64,000 nt of DNA from assembly GCA_963833885.1 (NCBI GenBank), contig CAWHZU010000028.1:71407-135406 (forward strand). Direction: 5' to 3'. A program made the translations under genes and the position numbers. Shown here one piece after another: positions 7,882 through 16,703 of the stretch (positions are counted from its first letter, which is position 1; each line of letters opens with the position of its first letter). This DNA comes from JASHPR01 sp963833885 (lineage in GTDB: Bacteria > Actinomycetota > Actinomycetes > Streptosporangiales > Streptosporangiaceae). The notes beneath the pieces were generated by a model. The model had not been told where the DNA came from, did no database searches, and was given only the letters and a program-made list of their open reading frames with translations.

Positions 7882-9300
7882 GTGGCGGCCTACCGGAAGA
7901 CCTCGTTCAGCACTCCCCCATCGGCCCGGCTATCCGAATACATGCGGCAGGGCTGGTCGGCAGACGCCGAGCGGCCTGGCATGCCGTCGGCCCCCCCTGC
8001 CGGGGTGATCGCACGGCGCCGGGGCGCCGTCTCCGCGCGATGGCCCGGTGCCCGGTTGATCGTCCCGGCAGGCCAGCCGCGACTGCGCGCGGGTGACTCG
8101 CACTACCCGTTCAGGCCCGAAAGCAATTACGTATGGCTGACCGGAGATCAGACACCCGGCGGAGTGCTGGTCCTGGAACCCGCCGGCGGGGAGCATGAAG
8201 CGACGCTGTACCTGCAGCCGCCGTCGGGCCGCAGCGATGACAGCTTCTGGCTCAGCGGGGCGCACGGCGAGCTGTGGGTGGGGCCGCGCCCGGAACTCGC
8301 CGACATCTCCCAGCGGCTGGGTGTCTCCTGCGCCCCGCGCGCCGACCTCGACGGGCTGCGGCCGGATGACGGGTACCTCGTGCTGCGCGGCACCGATCCG
8401 CAGATCGACGCCGCGGTGCCAGTGGCAGTTGCCGACGACGAGCAGTGGCTCCGGGCCAGCCTGGCCGAGATCCGGCTGGTCAAGGACGAATGGGAGATCG
8501 GCCAGCTGCGGGCCGCCATGGAACTCAGCGCTGCCGGGTTCGCCGACGCCGCCGAAGTGCTGCGCCGGGCCGCGGAAGGGGAACCGGTCGGCGAGCGGGA
8601 GGTGGAGGCGGCGTTCGAGCACCGGGCCCGGGCGGGCGGCGCGGGCCCCGGCTACCCGACGATCGCCGCGGCGGGCTGGCACGCCACGATCCTGCACTGG
8701 ACCCGCAACGACGGGCCGCTGCGGCCGGGTGAGCTGATCGTGATCGACGCGGGCGCGGAAACCGAGACGCTGTACACGGCCGACATCACCCGCACCCTGC
8801 CGGTGTCCGGCACGTTCACCGCGATCCAGCGCGAGGTGTACGAGATCGTGCTGGCCGCGCAGCAGGCCGCACTTGCCGAGATAGCTCCCGGCAAGGCGTA
8901 CCGGGACTACTACAGAGTCGTCGCGCAAGTGCTAGCCGACGGGCTGGAGCAGCTCGGCGTGCTACCGGTCAGCGCCGCCGACTCGCTGCGCGAGGACAGC
9001 GGGCTGCACCGCCGCTGGACGCTCTGCGCACCCGGGCACATGCTCGGGCTTGACGTGCACGACTGCGGCGATGCCCCGGCGGAGTCATACATCGACGGCG
9101 TGCTGCGTCCCGGGATGGTGCTGACCGTCGAGCCGGGCCTGTACTTCCAGCGGTACGACGAGCTCGCGCCCGCGGCGCTGCGCGGGCTCGGCGTCCGCAT
9201 CGAGGACGACGTTCTGGTCACACCCGACGGCTGCGAGCTGCTGAGCGCCGCTCTCCCCCGCACCCCCGACGCCGTCGAGCAGTGGCTGGCAGGCGAGTGA
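7882..9300 (+). CDS. pepP: Xaa-Pro aminopeptidase (M24B)
   Basis: About 472 residues. The N-terminal AMP_N domain (ARLIVPAGQPRLRAGDSHY, ESNYVWLTG) is followed by the pita-bread catalytic domain. Metal ligands are seen in IVIDAGAE, DITRTLP, GHMLGLDVHD, EPGLYF and RIEDDV. The enzyme removes N-terminal residues preceding proline and needs two Mn or Co ions; it acts in the cytoplasm. The start is unsure: GTG at 7882 (VAAYRKT) fits related proteins that begin a few residues before an S-T-P-P-S-A-R-L stretch, but no clear ribosome binding site precedes it and ATG 7942 is possible. Divergent from the PucR gene. Confidence 0.87.
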   Translation: MAAYRKTSFSTPPSARLSEYMRQGWSADAERPGMPSAPPAGVIARRRGAVSARWPGARLIVPAGQPRLRAGDSHYPFRPESNYVWLTGDQTPGGVLVLEPAGGEHEATLYLQPPSGRSDDSFWLSGAHGELWVGPRPELADISQRLGVSCAPRADLDGLRPDDGYLVLRGTDPQIDAAVPVAVADDEQWLRASLAEIRLVKDEWEIGQLRAAMELSAAGFADAAEVLRRAAEGEPVGEREVEAAFEHRARAGGAGPGYPTIAAAGWHATILHWTRNDGPLRPGELIVIDAGAETETLYTADITRTLPVSGTFTAIQREVYEIVLAAQQAALAEIAPGKAYRDYYRVVAQVLADGLEQLGVLPVSAADSLREDSGLHRRWTLCAPGHMLGLDVHDCGDAPAESYIDGVLRPGMVLTVEPGLYFQRYDELAPAALRGLGVRIEDDVLVTPDGCELLSAALPRTPDAVEQWLAGE

Positions 9301-9315
9301 CCACGGACCCTTGGA

Positions 9316-9861
9316 ATGAGAGACATCCCACGAGCGATCTCCGTCGGACGCCGCGTCGTGGTGACCGGCATGGCCGGGGCGGGGAAGAGCACGTTCTCGC
9401 GAGCGCTTTCGGCGAAGACCGGCCTCCCCGTCATTGTTCTCGACGTCCACTTCTGGATGCCGGGTTGGGCGAAGCCGACCGAGGCCGAGTGGCGCGAGAA
9501 GCAGAAGGGACTGCTCGCCGACGACGACTGGATCGCCGACGGCAACTACCACGCCACGCTCGATCTTCGACTCGAGCGAGCAGACACGGTCGTGTTCCTC
9601 GACATACGGTGGTGGATCTGCGCATGGCGCGCGCTCGTGCGCGGGATTCGAACGCGCCCGGTTGACTTCGAGCTGCCAAACGGCTGTGACGAGTCCCGTT
9701 TGCGTCGGCTCCGCGATGAATGGTGCCTGGTTTGGCGCATCTGGCGAGTCCGCCGCTCTGAGCGCGAAAGAGAGCTGAAGATACTGTCGCAGCACGGAAA
9801 GCATGTGGCGATGTACGTGCTCCGGTCCAAGCGCGCCGTGCGCGAGTTTCTCGACGCATGA
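9316..9861 (+). CDS. P-loop adenylate kinase-like / topology-modulation (FlaR-type) protein
   Basis: 181 residues. Walker A GMAGAGKST lies at about 18-26, and the second motif LDVHFWMPGWAKPTEAEW is diagnostic of the FlaR/topology-modulation kinase family. DGNYHATLDLRLERADTVVFLD carries the lid-like Arg and Walker B region. The true substrate of this family is unclear; a small nucleotide or nucleoside is likely. It starts 15 bases after the aminopeptidase stop and may be in the same transcript. Confidence 0.8.
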   Translation: MRDIPRAISVGRRVVVTGMAGAGKSTFSRALSAKTGLPVIVLDVHFWMPGWAKPTEAEWREKQKGLLADDDWIADGNYHATLDLRLERADTVVFLDIRWWICAWRALVRGIRTRPVDFELPNGCDESRLRRLRDEWCLVWRIWRVRRSERERELKILSQHGKHVAMYVLRSKRAVREFLDA

Positions 9862-9915
9862 GGGCCGGTCCCTCTCTAGCGTCTGGGTGGTAAAACCAGG
9901 GAAGGGAGAAGCAGC

Positions 9916-10437
9916 GTGAGCACCGTCGTGCATAAGCCGGACCGCCAGCTCGATGACTCGAAAGAAGTGCTGCTGGGCTTCCTGGACTATTACCGGTCGG
10001 TCATCGCGCGCAAGATCGAGGGCCTGACCGACGCCGAGCTGCGCGAGAGCCGGCTGCCGTCGGGCTGGACGCCGCTGGAACTGCTCAAGCACCTCGTCTA
10101 CATGGAGCGGCGCTGGCTGCGGTGGGGATTCTGCGCTGAGCAGGTCTCCGATCCGCGCGGCGACGAAGACCAGGCCGGGCGCTGGCACGCCGGACCGGGT
10201 GACACCGCCGCCGGCCTCATCGCGGCACTGCACGCCGGCGGCGAGCAGACCCGGGCCATCGCCTCCGCTGCCGAGCTGAGCGACGTCAGCGCCGTCGGCG
10301 GCCGGTTCACCGACAACGACACATGGCCGCCGCCGACGCTGGCGTGGATCCTCGTATACGTGCTGCAGGAGTACTCGCGTCACGCCGGGCACCTCGACGT
10401 CGCGCGAGAGCTGATAGACGGCACAACCGGCGAGTGA
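9916..10437 (+). CDS. DinB/DUF664 family protein
   Basis: 173 residues, four-helix DinB fold. Metal-binding histidines are seen in LKHLVYMERRWLRWGF and in EYSRHAGHLDVAREL near the C-terminus. DinB proteins of this type in actinobacteria include mycothiol-dependent S-transferases and detoxifying enzymes. Start ATG-equivalent GTG at 9916 has GGAAGGGAGAAG just upstream. A second, more distant paralogue lies at 16704-17300. Confidence 0.83.
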   Translation: MSTVVHKPDRQLDDSKEVLLGFLDYYRSVIARKIEGLTDAELRESRLPSGWTPLELLKHLVYMERRWLRWGFCAEQVSDPRGDEDQAGRWHAGPGDTAAGLIAALHAGGEQTRAIASAAELSDVSAVGGRFTDNDTWPPPTLAWILVYVLQEYSRHAGHLDVARELIDGTTGE

Positions 10438-10479
10438 GCGACTGCACTCCGCCGGCAGGTCGTAACGAATGAGCCTCAT

Positions 10480-10535
10480 CTTGCATTGGGACTAGTTAAC
10501 GACGCGCCAGCGCGCTTGCATTGTCACTAGGTAAC
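10480..10535. promoter_or_regulatory. Pair of 21-bp direct repeats upstream of FtsX permease gene
   Basis: CTTGCATTGGGACTAGTTAAC (10480-10500, given here in two parts CTTGCATTGG and GACTAGTTAAC) is repeated with three changes at 10515-10535, 35 bp apart. The repeats end 25 bp before the permease ATG at 10560. Short TTAAC/GTAAC and TTGCAT segments could also form promoter boxes. A TetR- or MarR-type operator pair is likely. Confidence 0.45.
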
Positions 10536-10559
10536 AAGAGGCGGGGAAGGGCGGCTCGC

Positions 10560-13277
10560 ATGGCACGGTTGGCGTGGTCGCAGCTGCGGTTCGCAGCCGT
10601 GCGGGTCGTTGCCCTGCTGGCCGGGCTGCTGCTGGCCACGACCGCGTTCACCGTGCTGACCGCCGCGTCACGTACCGCGCAATTGCGCACCGTCGGCACG
10701 GTCTCGTCCCACTTCCTGTCGGCTTACCAGATCCTGGTCCGGCCCAAGGGGGCGAGGACGGCGCTGGAAGAACAGACCGGAACCGTCCAGCCCAACTTCC
10801 TGGCCGGCATATATGGCGGGATCGCCATGGCGCAGTACCACCAGATCGCCAGCCTGCCCGGCGTGTCGGTGGCGGCACCGATCGCCATGGTGGGCTACGC
10901 GCTGGTGGATGCGGCGGTCCCGTTCGCGATCCCGGCGGCCGACTACCGCGGCCCGGGCCGCCATCTGTTCCGGGACCAGACGACGTGGGTCAGCGACAAC
11001 GGCACGAGCCGGGTCACCCAGCCTGCCAACTACACCTACGTCACGCCCGGACAGCTCCAGTTCAATCAGTCCTCGGCTGACATGCAGGAACTGGTGCCAG
11101 GACACGGCGCCGTCACCGTGTGCCCGAACCGGGCGGAGCCCCCGGCAGCCAGTCCGTTCGGCATCGCCTATCAGTCCACTATCGGCTGCTGGTCCAAGGT
11201 GGACGGGTACGGGTCTGCGTCCGGTAGCGGCAGCGCCAGCGGCCCGGTAGACCCCGCCTACTGGGTCATTCCCGTGCTGATCGCGGCCATCGACCCGGCG
11301 GCAGAGGCGAAGCTCGACGGGCTGAACCGCGCCGTTGTCTCCGGTCATTACCTGGCCGAGCGCGCCAACACGACACCGCAAGACAGTGAGTCCGAGTTCC
11401 CGGTGCTGGCGTCTTCGGCCAGCGGCATGGACGAGTACGCGGTCACCACCTTGCAGCGGCTTGCCGCGCCGCAGACGCCGCCGGACCTGACCGTGCCGTG
11501 GCTGACGAAGGAAGCCTCTGCCCCGGGCCAGACCCTGGTCACCGAGCGCAGCACGGCCCAGCAGGCTTACCGGCAGATGCTGCGCTACCTGGCCAGCAGC
11601 GCCCAGGTCGGCGACCGCCTTCCCATCACCGGGTACTGGAGCATCGGCCCGGTCCGCTACCGGCGCATCGCGACCGGCGCGCTCCAGCCCATTGAGGTAC
11701 ACCACCCGCTGTCGGTCTGGCAGGCCGCAGGCTTCTCCGGCGTGTCCATGGACAATGAGGACAGCGCCTACCGCCAGATCTCAGCGCACACCCCCCAGAG
11801 CGCGAGCGTCCTCGGCGGCGTCGAGGCGGCCCCGAAGCTCGTGGGCACGTTTGACCCGGCGCGGATGCGGTCGTTTGACCGGCTGTCGGAGGTTCCGCTG
11901 GGTGGCTATGAGCCGGTGGTGGCCGCTCCGGCGACGGCGGCCAGCCGCCGGGCGCTGGGCGGCGCCGATCTGCTGCCGAGCCAGAACCTGGGCGGGTACG
12001 TGAGCCAGCCGGTCAACCTGATCACCTCGCTGTCGGCGCTGCCCGCGCTGCAGAACAGCATCCAGTACGACGGGAACCTGCACGCCAGCGACCCGATCAG
12101 CGTGATCAGGGTACGGGTCGCCGGGGTGACCGGGCCGAACCCGGTGTCGCTGGAGCGGATCCGGGAAGTGGCGCAGCAGATCGCGGTGCGGACGCACCTG
12201 GACGTGGACATCGTGGCCGGCTCCTCACCCGCCCCGACGACCGTCGACCTGCCGGCCGGGAAATTCGGCCAGCCAGCGCTGACGCTGACCGAGCTCTGGG
12301 TGAAGAAGGGCGTGGCGGTCGCGATTCTGTCCGCGGTCGACAAGAACAGCGTGGTGCTGTTCATCTTGATCCTGGTCGTCTGCGTGCTGTTCGTGGCCAA
12401 CTCCGCCACCGCGGCCATCCGCGGCCGCCGCCGCGAGCTGGGGGTGCTGGCGTGCCTGGGCTGGACCAGGCCGCGGCTGTTCGCCACGGTGCTCGGCGAG
12501 CTGGCGGCCATCGGGCTGATCGCGGGCGTGCTCGGCGCGGCCGCGGCGCTGCCGTTGTCGGCAGCACTCGGCCTGCGTGCCTCGCCAGGGCGGGCAGCGC
12601 TGGCGGTGCCGATCGCGGTCGTCGTCGCGGTCACCGCCGGGCTGATCCCGGCCTGGCTGGCCGCGCGGGCCGATCCGATCGCGTCGGTCCGGCCCGCGGT
12701 GCTCGCCGCCGGGCGCAGCCGCGTGCCGGGCGGCGTGACCGGCCTGGCCGCCACCAACGTGCTGCGCACCCCCGGCCGGGCGCTGGTCGGCGCCGTCAGC
12801 CTCGCCGTCGGGATCACCGCGCTGACCATGCTCGCCGCGCTGTCGCTGGCGTTCCGCGGCGTGGTCGTCGGCTCGCTGCTCGGCGACGCCGTCGCGGTGC
12901 AGGTCCGCGGCGTTGACTACATCGCGGTCGCCGCCACGGTGGTGCTCGGCGTGCTGGCCGTCGCGGACGTGGTGTTCCTGAACATCACCGAACGCTCGGC
13001 CGAACTCGCCGCGATCCGCGCGTTCGGCTGGCGCGAGTCCACGCTGAGCCGGCTCGTCATCACCGAAGGCGTGATCATCGGCCTGGCCGGCTCGCTGGCC
13101 GGCGCGGCGATCGGGCTGAGCGCGGCGGCCGTATTCGCCGGGCAGGCGCCAGCCTCGCTGTACCTGGTCGCCGCCGCAGCAGCGGGCGCCGGCGTACTCG
13201 TCACGGCAACGGCCGCCTTCCTGCCAGCCCGCGCGCTGCGCCGCCTGCCCGCCGCGCACCTGCTGGCCGCCGACTGA
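10560..13277 (+). CDS. Large FtsX-family ABC permease (MacB-like)
   Basis: 905 residues. One N-terminal transmembrane segment (VVALLAGLLLATTAFTVLTA) precedes a long extracytoplasmic domain to about residue 590. Then three helices with FANSATAAIRGRRRELGVLACLGW, and a second FtsX core at the C-terminus (RSAELAAIRAFGWRESTLSR). Such permeases export lipoproteins, peptides or drugs, or transmit force across the membrane, with a separate ATPase. No ATPase gene adjoins it here. Start ATG at 10560 has GGGGAAGG upstream. Regulation is probably through the direct repeats just before it. Confidence 0.86.
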   Translation: MARLAWSQLRFAAVRVVALLAGLLLATTAFTVLTAASRTAQLRTVGTVSSHFLSAYQILVRPKGARTALEEQTGTVQPNFLAGIYGGIAMAQYHQIASLPGVSVAAPIAMVGYALVDAAVPFAIPAADYRGPGRHLFRDQTTWVSDNGTSRVTQPANYTYVTPGQLQFNQSSADMQELVPGHGAVTVCPNRAEPPAASPFGIAYQSTIGCWSKVDGYGSASGSGSASGPVDPAYWVIPVLIAAIDPAAEAKLDGLNRAVVSGHYLAERANTTPQDSESEFPVLASSASGMDEYAVTTLQRLAAPQTPPDLTVPWLTKEASAPGQTLVTERSTAQQAYRQMLRYLASSAQVGDRLPITGYWSIGPVRYRRIATGALQPIEVHHPLSVWQAAGFSGVSMDNEDSAYRQISAHTPQSASVLGGVEAAPKLVGTFDPARMRSFDRLSEVPLGGYEPVVAAPATAASRRALGGADLLPSQNLGGYVSQPVNLITSLSALPALQNSIQYDGNLHASDPISVIRVRVAGVTGPNPVSLERIREVAQQIAVRTHLDVDIVAGSSPAPTTVDLPAGKFGQPALTLTELWVKKGVAVAILSAVDKNSVVLFILILVVCVLFVANSATAAIRGRRRELGVLACLGWTRPRLFATVLGELAAIGLIAGVLGAAAALPLSAALGLRASPGRAALAVPIAVVVAVTAGLIPAWLAARADPIASVRPAVLAAGRSRVPGGVTGLAATNVLRTPGRALVGAVSLAVGITALTMLAALSLAFRGVVVGSLLGDAVAVQVRGVDYIAVAATVVLGVLAVADVVFLNITERSAELAAIRAFGWRESTLSRLVITEGVIIGLAGSLAGAAIGLSAAAVFAGQAPASLYLVAAAAAGAGVLVTATAAFLPARALRRLPAAHLLAAD

Positions 13278-13292
13278 CGGCGACGCTGAGTT

Positions 13293-14186
13293 CTAGCCGA
13301 GCGCGCCAGCCAGCACGTCGGAAAGGGCGGAGCCGCATAGGCGATCCGGATCCTTCTGCGGGTTGTAGCAGCCGACCGACGCACCGATCAGGAGCGGATC
13401 CTGCCCCAGCGGCAGCAGCAGCTCGGCCAGCTGCGGCAGGTCGATGCCCCCGGGCATCAGGTAGTCCGTTGCCGGGAACGCCGCCTCGTCCAGCACGTCG
13501 ACGTCGAGGTGCAGCCAGTAGGGCGTCGCCGACGACGCGAACCGGTCCCGGGCCACCCGGCCGAGGTCGGCCGGGCCTGCCTTGATCGCGTCCGGGCCAA
13601 ACACGGTGAGGCCGAGCTGATCCGGCAGATCGCCGATGTCGGCCGCCTCCTCCTGGTCGCGGGCGCCCATCAGGACCATGTCCCGGCCGTCGATCACCGG
13701 CATCGCGCCCATCGCCGCCAGCAGGTCCGGCCAGCCGCGGCCGAGCAGGGCCGCCACCGGCATGTCGGCGGCCTCACCGGTCGGTGACGTGCGGTTGTCG
13801 TACACGTCGACGTGCCCGTCGACGTAGGCCAGGCCTACCCGGCCGAGCACGTCACGAGCGGCCGGGGCCGCCCCCATCAGGATCGTGCAGCAGCCACCAA
13901 GCAGCAGCGGCCGGCGGCCGTCCGCCAGCAGGCCGGTCACGGCGGCCCGCGTCGCGGCCACGACCGAGCCAACGCTCGGCCAGCCGACAATGCCGCTGCC
14001 CACGTCGCGGTCCGGGCCGGTTATCCGCACCTCCAGGTCCCCGGCGTCCGTTCCCGCCAGCCGACCGACCAGCCCAAGGTCCCGCAGCACCGCCGGGCTC
14101 AGCTCGGTGCCGAACGGCGGGCCCCCGGCGGGCGCGGCGACGCTGTCGACCGGAACGCCGAGCACCGTCCAGCCCTGGCTGCCCAT
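13293..14186 (-). CDS. Arginase/agmatinase-fold ureohydrolase
   Basis: 297 residues. Manganese-binding motifs of the family are present: GGCCTIL replaces the usual GGDH-S (the His of this motif is absent), VDGHVDVYD gives D-x-H-x-D, and LHLDVDVLD gives D-x-D. The loss of the first His means one metal site may be altered. It could cleave a guanidino compound or a formimino group, but the altered site makes the substrate open. It lies just beyond the convergent FtsX gene and upstream in the same direction as the GH18 gene, with no sign of operon coupling. Confidence 0.78.
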   Translation of the reverse strand: MGSQGWTVLGVPVDSVAAPAGGPPFGTELSPAVLRDLGLVGRLAGTDAGDLEVRITGPDRDVGSGIVGWPSVGSVVAATRAAVTGLLADGRRPLLLGGCCTILMGAAPAARDVLGRVGLAYVDGHVDVYDNRTSPTGEAADMPVAALLGRGWPDLLAAMGAMPVIDGRDMVLMGARDQEEAADIGDLPDQLGLTVFGPDAIKAGPADLGRVARDRFASSATPYWLHLDVDVLDEAAFPATDYLMPGGIDLPQLAELLLPLGQDPLLIGASVGCYNPQKDPDRLCGSALSDVLAGALG

Positions 14187-14222
14187 GCCGAGCACCCTAC
14201 TAGGGACCAGACCGGGCCAGTA

Positions 14223-15275
14223 TCACCTGGTGAAGTGCTCGAAGACGTGGCTGAAATACCACTCGGGCTGGTCGATCCCGGAGCACGTCCCCGCGCCCTT
14301 GGTGCCGGGACAGCCACCGTTATCCCGTTCCAGGGCCCAGAAAGACAAAGTATTGATGCCTTTAGTCTGGGCCCAGCGCAGTACTGCGATCGCGTCGGCC
14401 ATCGTGAACGTCTCGTCGGGGCCGAAGTCGTCGATCCCCGGCATCTCGGTGACGCCGATCATGTGCCAGATCCGGGCGGGCGGATAACTGGGGTAGAGCG
14501 ACTGGAGCTCGGTGTAGCTGCCTGCCGCGGCGGTCTCGGTGTCGGTGAGCATGTTCTGCTCGGTGCCGATGTAGTAGTCGAACGTGAGCAGGTTCACGAC
14601 GCTGATCCGCGCGTGGTCGGCGATCGCGTTCGCGAGGAGCGCGTCGTCCGCGGAGTCCAGCCCGGTGGTGGGCGTCGGCAGCGTGTAGGAGAACTGGATG
14701 CTGATCCCGCGGGCAGCGGCCCAGGACTCGACCATGGCGATCGCCTCGTTGCGGCGGTTGATGCCTGCCGTGTCGGTGAGCGACGTGCCCTCGATGTCCA
14801 GGTCGATCCGGGGCGCGTGGTAGGTCGTGATCACCTTCTCGTAGACCTGGGCTATCGCGGAGACGCTCGTGCAGCTGTCGGCGAGCTCGGTTCCGGTGGT
14901 GTCCGCGGCGTAGCCGCCAAACGACGGGATGACGTTGCCGCCCGCCGCCTGGATGGCCGAGATGTCGCTGCCGAAACTGGCGGAGGAGATCGGCTCGCTC
15001 GTGTCACCGTTCCAGTACGCAGTGCACGAGCCCGCCTGGGCGGTCTGCAGGAACGCCAGCGAGAGGTACCGGGCGCCGGATTCCTGGGACAGGGCGGCCG
15101 GGCCGCCCCCGGTGGTGTCGTAGGTCTCGACGTAGGGGGCGAACACCTGGCGCGGCAGGACGTTGCGGCCCGGCCAGGTGCCTGCGCTGGCTGCAGGTGC
15201 GACGGCGAATCCGAGCGCAACTAATGGGGCGGTCACGGCTGCCAGCGCAGCCACCAGGCGGGTGTGTCGTCTCAT
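14223..15275 (-). CDS. Secreted GH18 chitinase-like protein (catalytic domain only)
   Basis: 350 residues. The signal peptide is MRRHTRLVAALAAVTAPLVA to about residue 33 (ASA cut). The TIM barrel follows: FAPYVETYDT (strand 1), VIPSFGGYA (S-x-G-G), and the catalytic strand RIDLDIEGT with D-x-D-x-E, where Glu is the acid. Late motifs are LLTFDYYIG and LSFWALERD. There is no carbohydrate-binding module, unlike the other two GH18 proteins of the window. GH18 enzymes cleave beta-1,4-GlcNAc links in chitin. ATG 15275 is chosen for the charged n-region of the signal. A near-perfect palindrome lies 80 bp upstream. Confidence 0.9.
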   Translation of the reverse strand: MRRHTRLVAALAAVTAPLVALGFAVAPAASAGTWPGRNVLPRQVFAPYVETYDTTGGGPAALSQESGARYLSLAFLQTAQAGSCTAYWNGDTSEPISSASFGSDISAIQAAGGNVIPSFGGYAADTTGTELADSCTSVSAIAQVYEKVITTYHAPRIDLDIEGTSLTDTAGINRRNEAIAMVESWAAARGISIQFSYTLPTPTTGLDSADDALLANAIADHARISVVNLLTFDYYIGTEQNMLTDTETAAAGSYTELQSLYPSYPPARIWHMIGVTEMPGIDDFGPDETFTMADAIAVLRWAQTKGINTLSFWALERDNGGCPGTKGAGTCSGIDQPEWYFSHVFEHFTR

Positions 15276-15353
15276 GCGCGGATCCCTTGGCTGGTGCGGA
15301 CGGAGGTGCTGATCTGGCAAAGCGGAACGCACCGCCTCCTGGGTGGACCTAAC

Positions 15354-15412
15354 AAATAGGAAAGTTTCCTATTTGATTACGGAGGCTAATCCCGCCCCGG
15401 GATCGGCGTCAA
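15354..15412 (-). promoter_or_regulatory. GH18 promoter with palindromic operator
   Basis: Reading on the minus strand: a -35-like TTGACG at 15412-15407, a weak -10 (TTAGCC) at 15389-15384, then at 15374-15354 a perfect palindrome with 10-bp arms AAATAGGAAA and TTTCCTATTT around a single base. The palindrome begins about 10 bases after the -10, where a repressor would block transcription. A related element stands in the same place before the GH18 gene at 35747. Confidence 0.6.
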
Positions 15413-15617
15413 GGGTCTCGGGCTACAGCGCTTGACGAAGACCGAGCGCCTCAGGGAGAGTAAGTCCACGGCGGCGACCGGTCGCCGAGCTGTGGAACAT
15501 CTGCCCCAGCCGGGGTTCCATTGGCGAAGGGGATTCGTCCTCTCGGTCGTCAATGTCACAGGCCATCTTCCAACACCGCGCCGCTGGGGGACGAGGGTGT
15601 CACGGAGAGGCTTGTCC
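15376..15617. other. Intergenic region before the phosphotransferase-fold gene
   Basis: About 240 bp with no supported gene beyond the leader of the next gene. A frame is open across it but lacks a ribosome binding site and family similarity. GGAGAGG at 15604-15610 serves the ATG at 15618. Confidence 0.4.
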
Positions 15618-16691
15618 ATGACGAAGGATGCCAGCCGCAAGAAGGCTGTCCGGCGCCACGCCGAGGAGACTGGGCAGCGCTACACCGAAGCGCTGATGGA
15701 TCTCGAGGGTCTCGGTGCGCGAATGCACCACGAGCCAGTTCCCGGGCAGCTGCTCGCTCATCTCCGGGATCGCTATGGCATTGACGCGGTCGCGGCGACG
15801 AAGCTCAGCGTGCACAAGACGTACGTGTTCCGCATCGACCGCAATGACGGCAGCCCGTGGGTCGCCCGCGCGTTTCCCCCCGCCCGGCCGCGTGCCGGTG
15901 TTGAGGGCGACGCCGCGATCCTGGGATTCCTGGAGCGGCAAAACTATCCCGCGGAGCGCCTGGCTGCCGACGATGCCGTATCTGACCTCGATGGCAGCGC
16001 AGTCCTCGTGACGCAGTTCGTCGAAGGCACCCAGCTCCCCGACGGTGCCGCGAAGTACGCCATGATGGGTGAGCTGCTCGGACGGCTACACGCGCTGCCG
16101 TACGACGATTGCGCCAGCCGCCCGGGTGGAGCGAGTGGTGAGGACCCGAGTCGCGAGGGCACACCGCGCCAGGACCTGCTCGCCGCCCTGTCGTTTCTCG
16201 ACGCCGTCGACACGAAAGTCGCGACCGCCGAGCGCACACGATTCGAGCGGCTGCGCGACCAGGTGCGCTCGGCCGACGACGGTCACGGCCTTCCGGAGGC
16301 CTTGCTCCACGGAAACCTCCTGCATGCCCCCGATCACGCCGTCCTGAGCGAACAAGGGCCCGTCGCGATCAACTGGAAGGCGTCCGGGCGCGGACCGCGT
16401 CTCGCCGACTTCGCGTACCTGATCTGGGGCGCGGGTTCGTGGAACCCACGCCGGCCGAACCAGGAGTGGATCGACGCTGCCGTCAATGCCTACCGCCGGC
16501 ACGTCGAGCCGACCGGCGACGAACTCGACCGGCTCGAGGCGGTTATGTACATCCGGACGCTCTACCTCGCCTGTTTCGGCTACCGACGCGCCCTCACCAA
16601 CGGCTCGGCATTCAACGAGTGGGGCTTCATCGAACCACCTGAGTACTTCAGCTCCACCGCGGCCGCAACCCGAGCCGCATTCCGCCGGTAG
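15618..16691 (+). CDS. Aminoglycoside-phosphotransferase-fold protein, probable pseudokinase
   Basis: 357 residues. After a 35-residue basic start (MTKDASRKKAVRRHAEETGQ) the chain follows the phosphotransferase (APH) fold: TKLSVHKTYVFRIDR with the ATP-site Lys region, AVLVTQFVEGTQLPDG as hinge, and a C-lobe. The catalytic HGDxHxxN is HGNLLHAPD, and the metal Asp of IDW is INW (AINWKASGRGPRLADFA). Both acidic residues needed for phosphate transfer are therefore Asn, so it may bind but not phosphorylate. The basic N-terminal stretch resembles short KKAxRxxAxxTGxxY segments seen at the start of other actinobacterial proteins. GGAGAGG precedes ATG 15618. Confidence 0.75.
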   Translation: MTKDASRKKAVRRHAEETGQRYTEALMDLEGLGARMHHEPVPGQLLAHLRDRYGIDAVAATKLSVHKTYVFRIDRNDGSPWVARAFPPARPRAGVEGDAAILGFLERQNYPAERLAADDAVSDLDGSAVLVTQFVEGTQLPDGAAKYAMMGELLGRLHALPYDDCASRPGGASGEDPSREGTPRQDLLAALSFLDAVDTKVATAERTRFERLRDQVRSADDGHGLPEALLHGNLLHAPDHAVLSEQGPVAINWKASGRGPRLADFAYLIWGAGSWNPRRPNQEWIDAAVNAYRRHVEPTGDELDRLEAVMYIRTLYLACFGYRRALTNGSAFNEWGFIEPPEYFSSTAAATRAAFRR

Positions 16692-16703
16692 CTGGTCGCG
16701 ATG

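Noticed and set aside
13812..15224. Plus-strand reading frame of 470 codons
   Set aside because: Antisense to the arginase-fold and GH18 genes, rich in Arg/Gly/His as shadow frames are.
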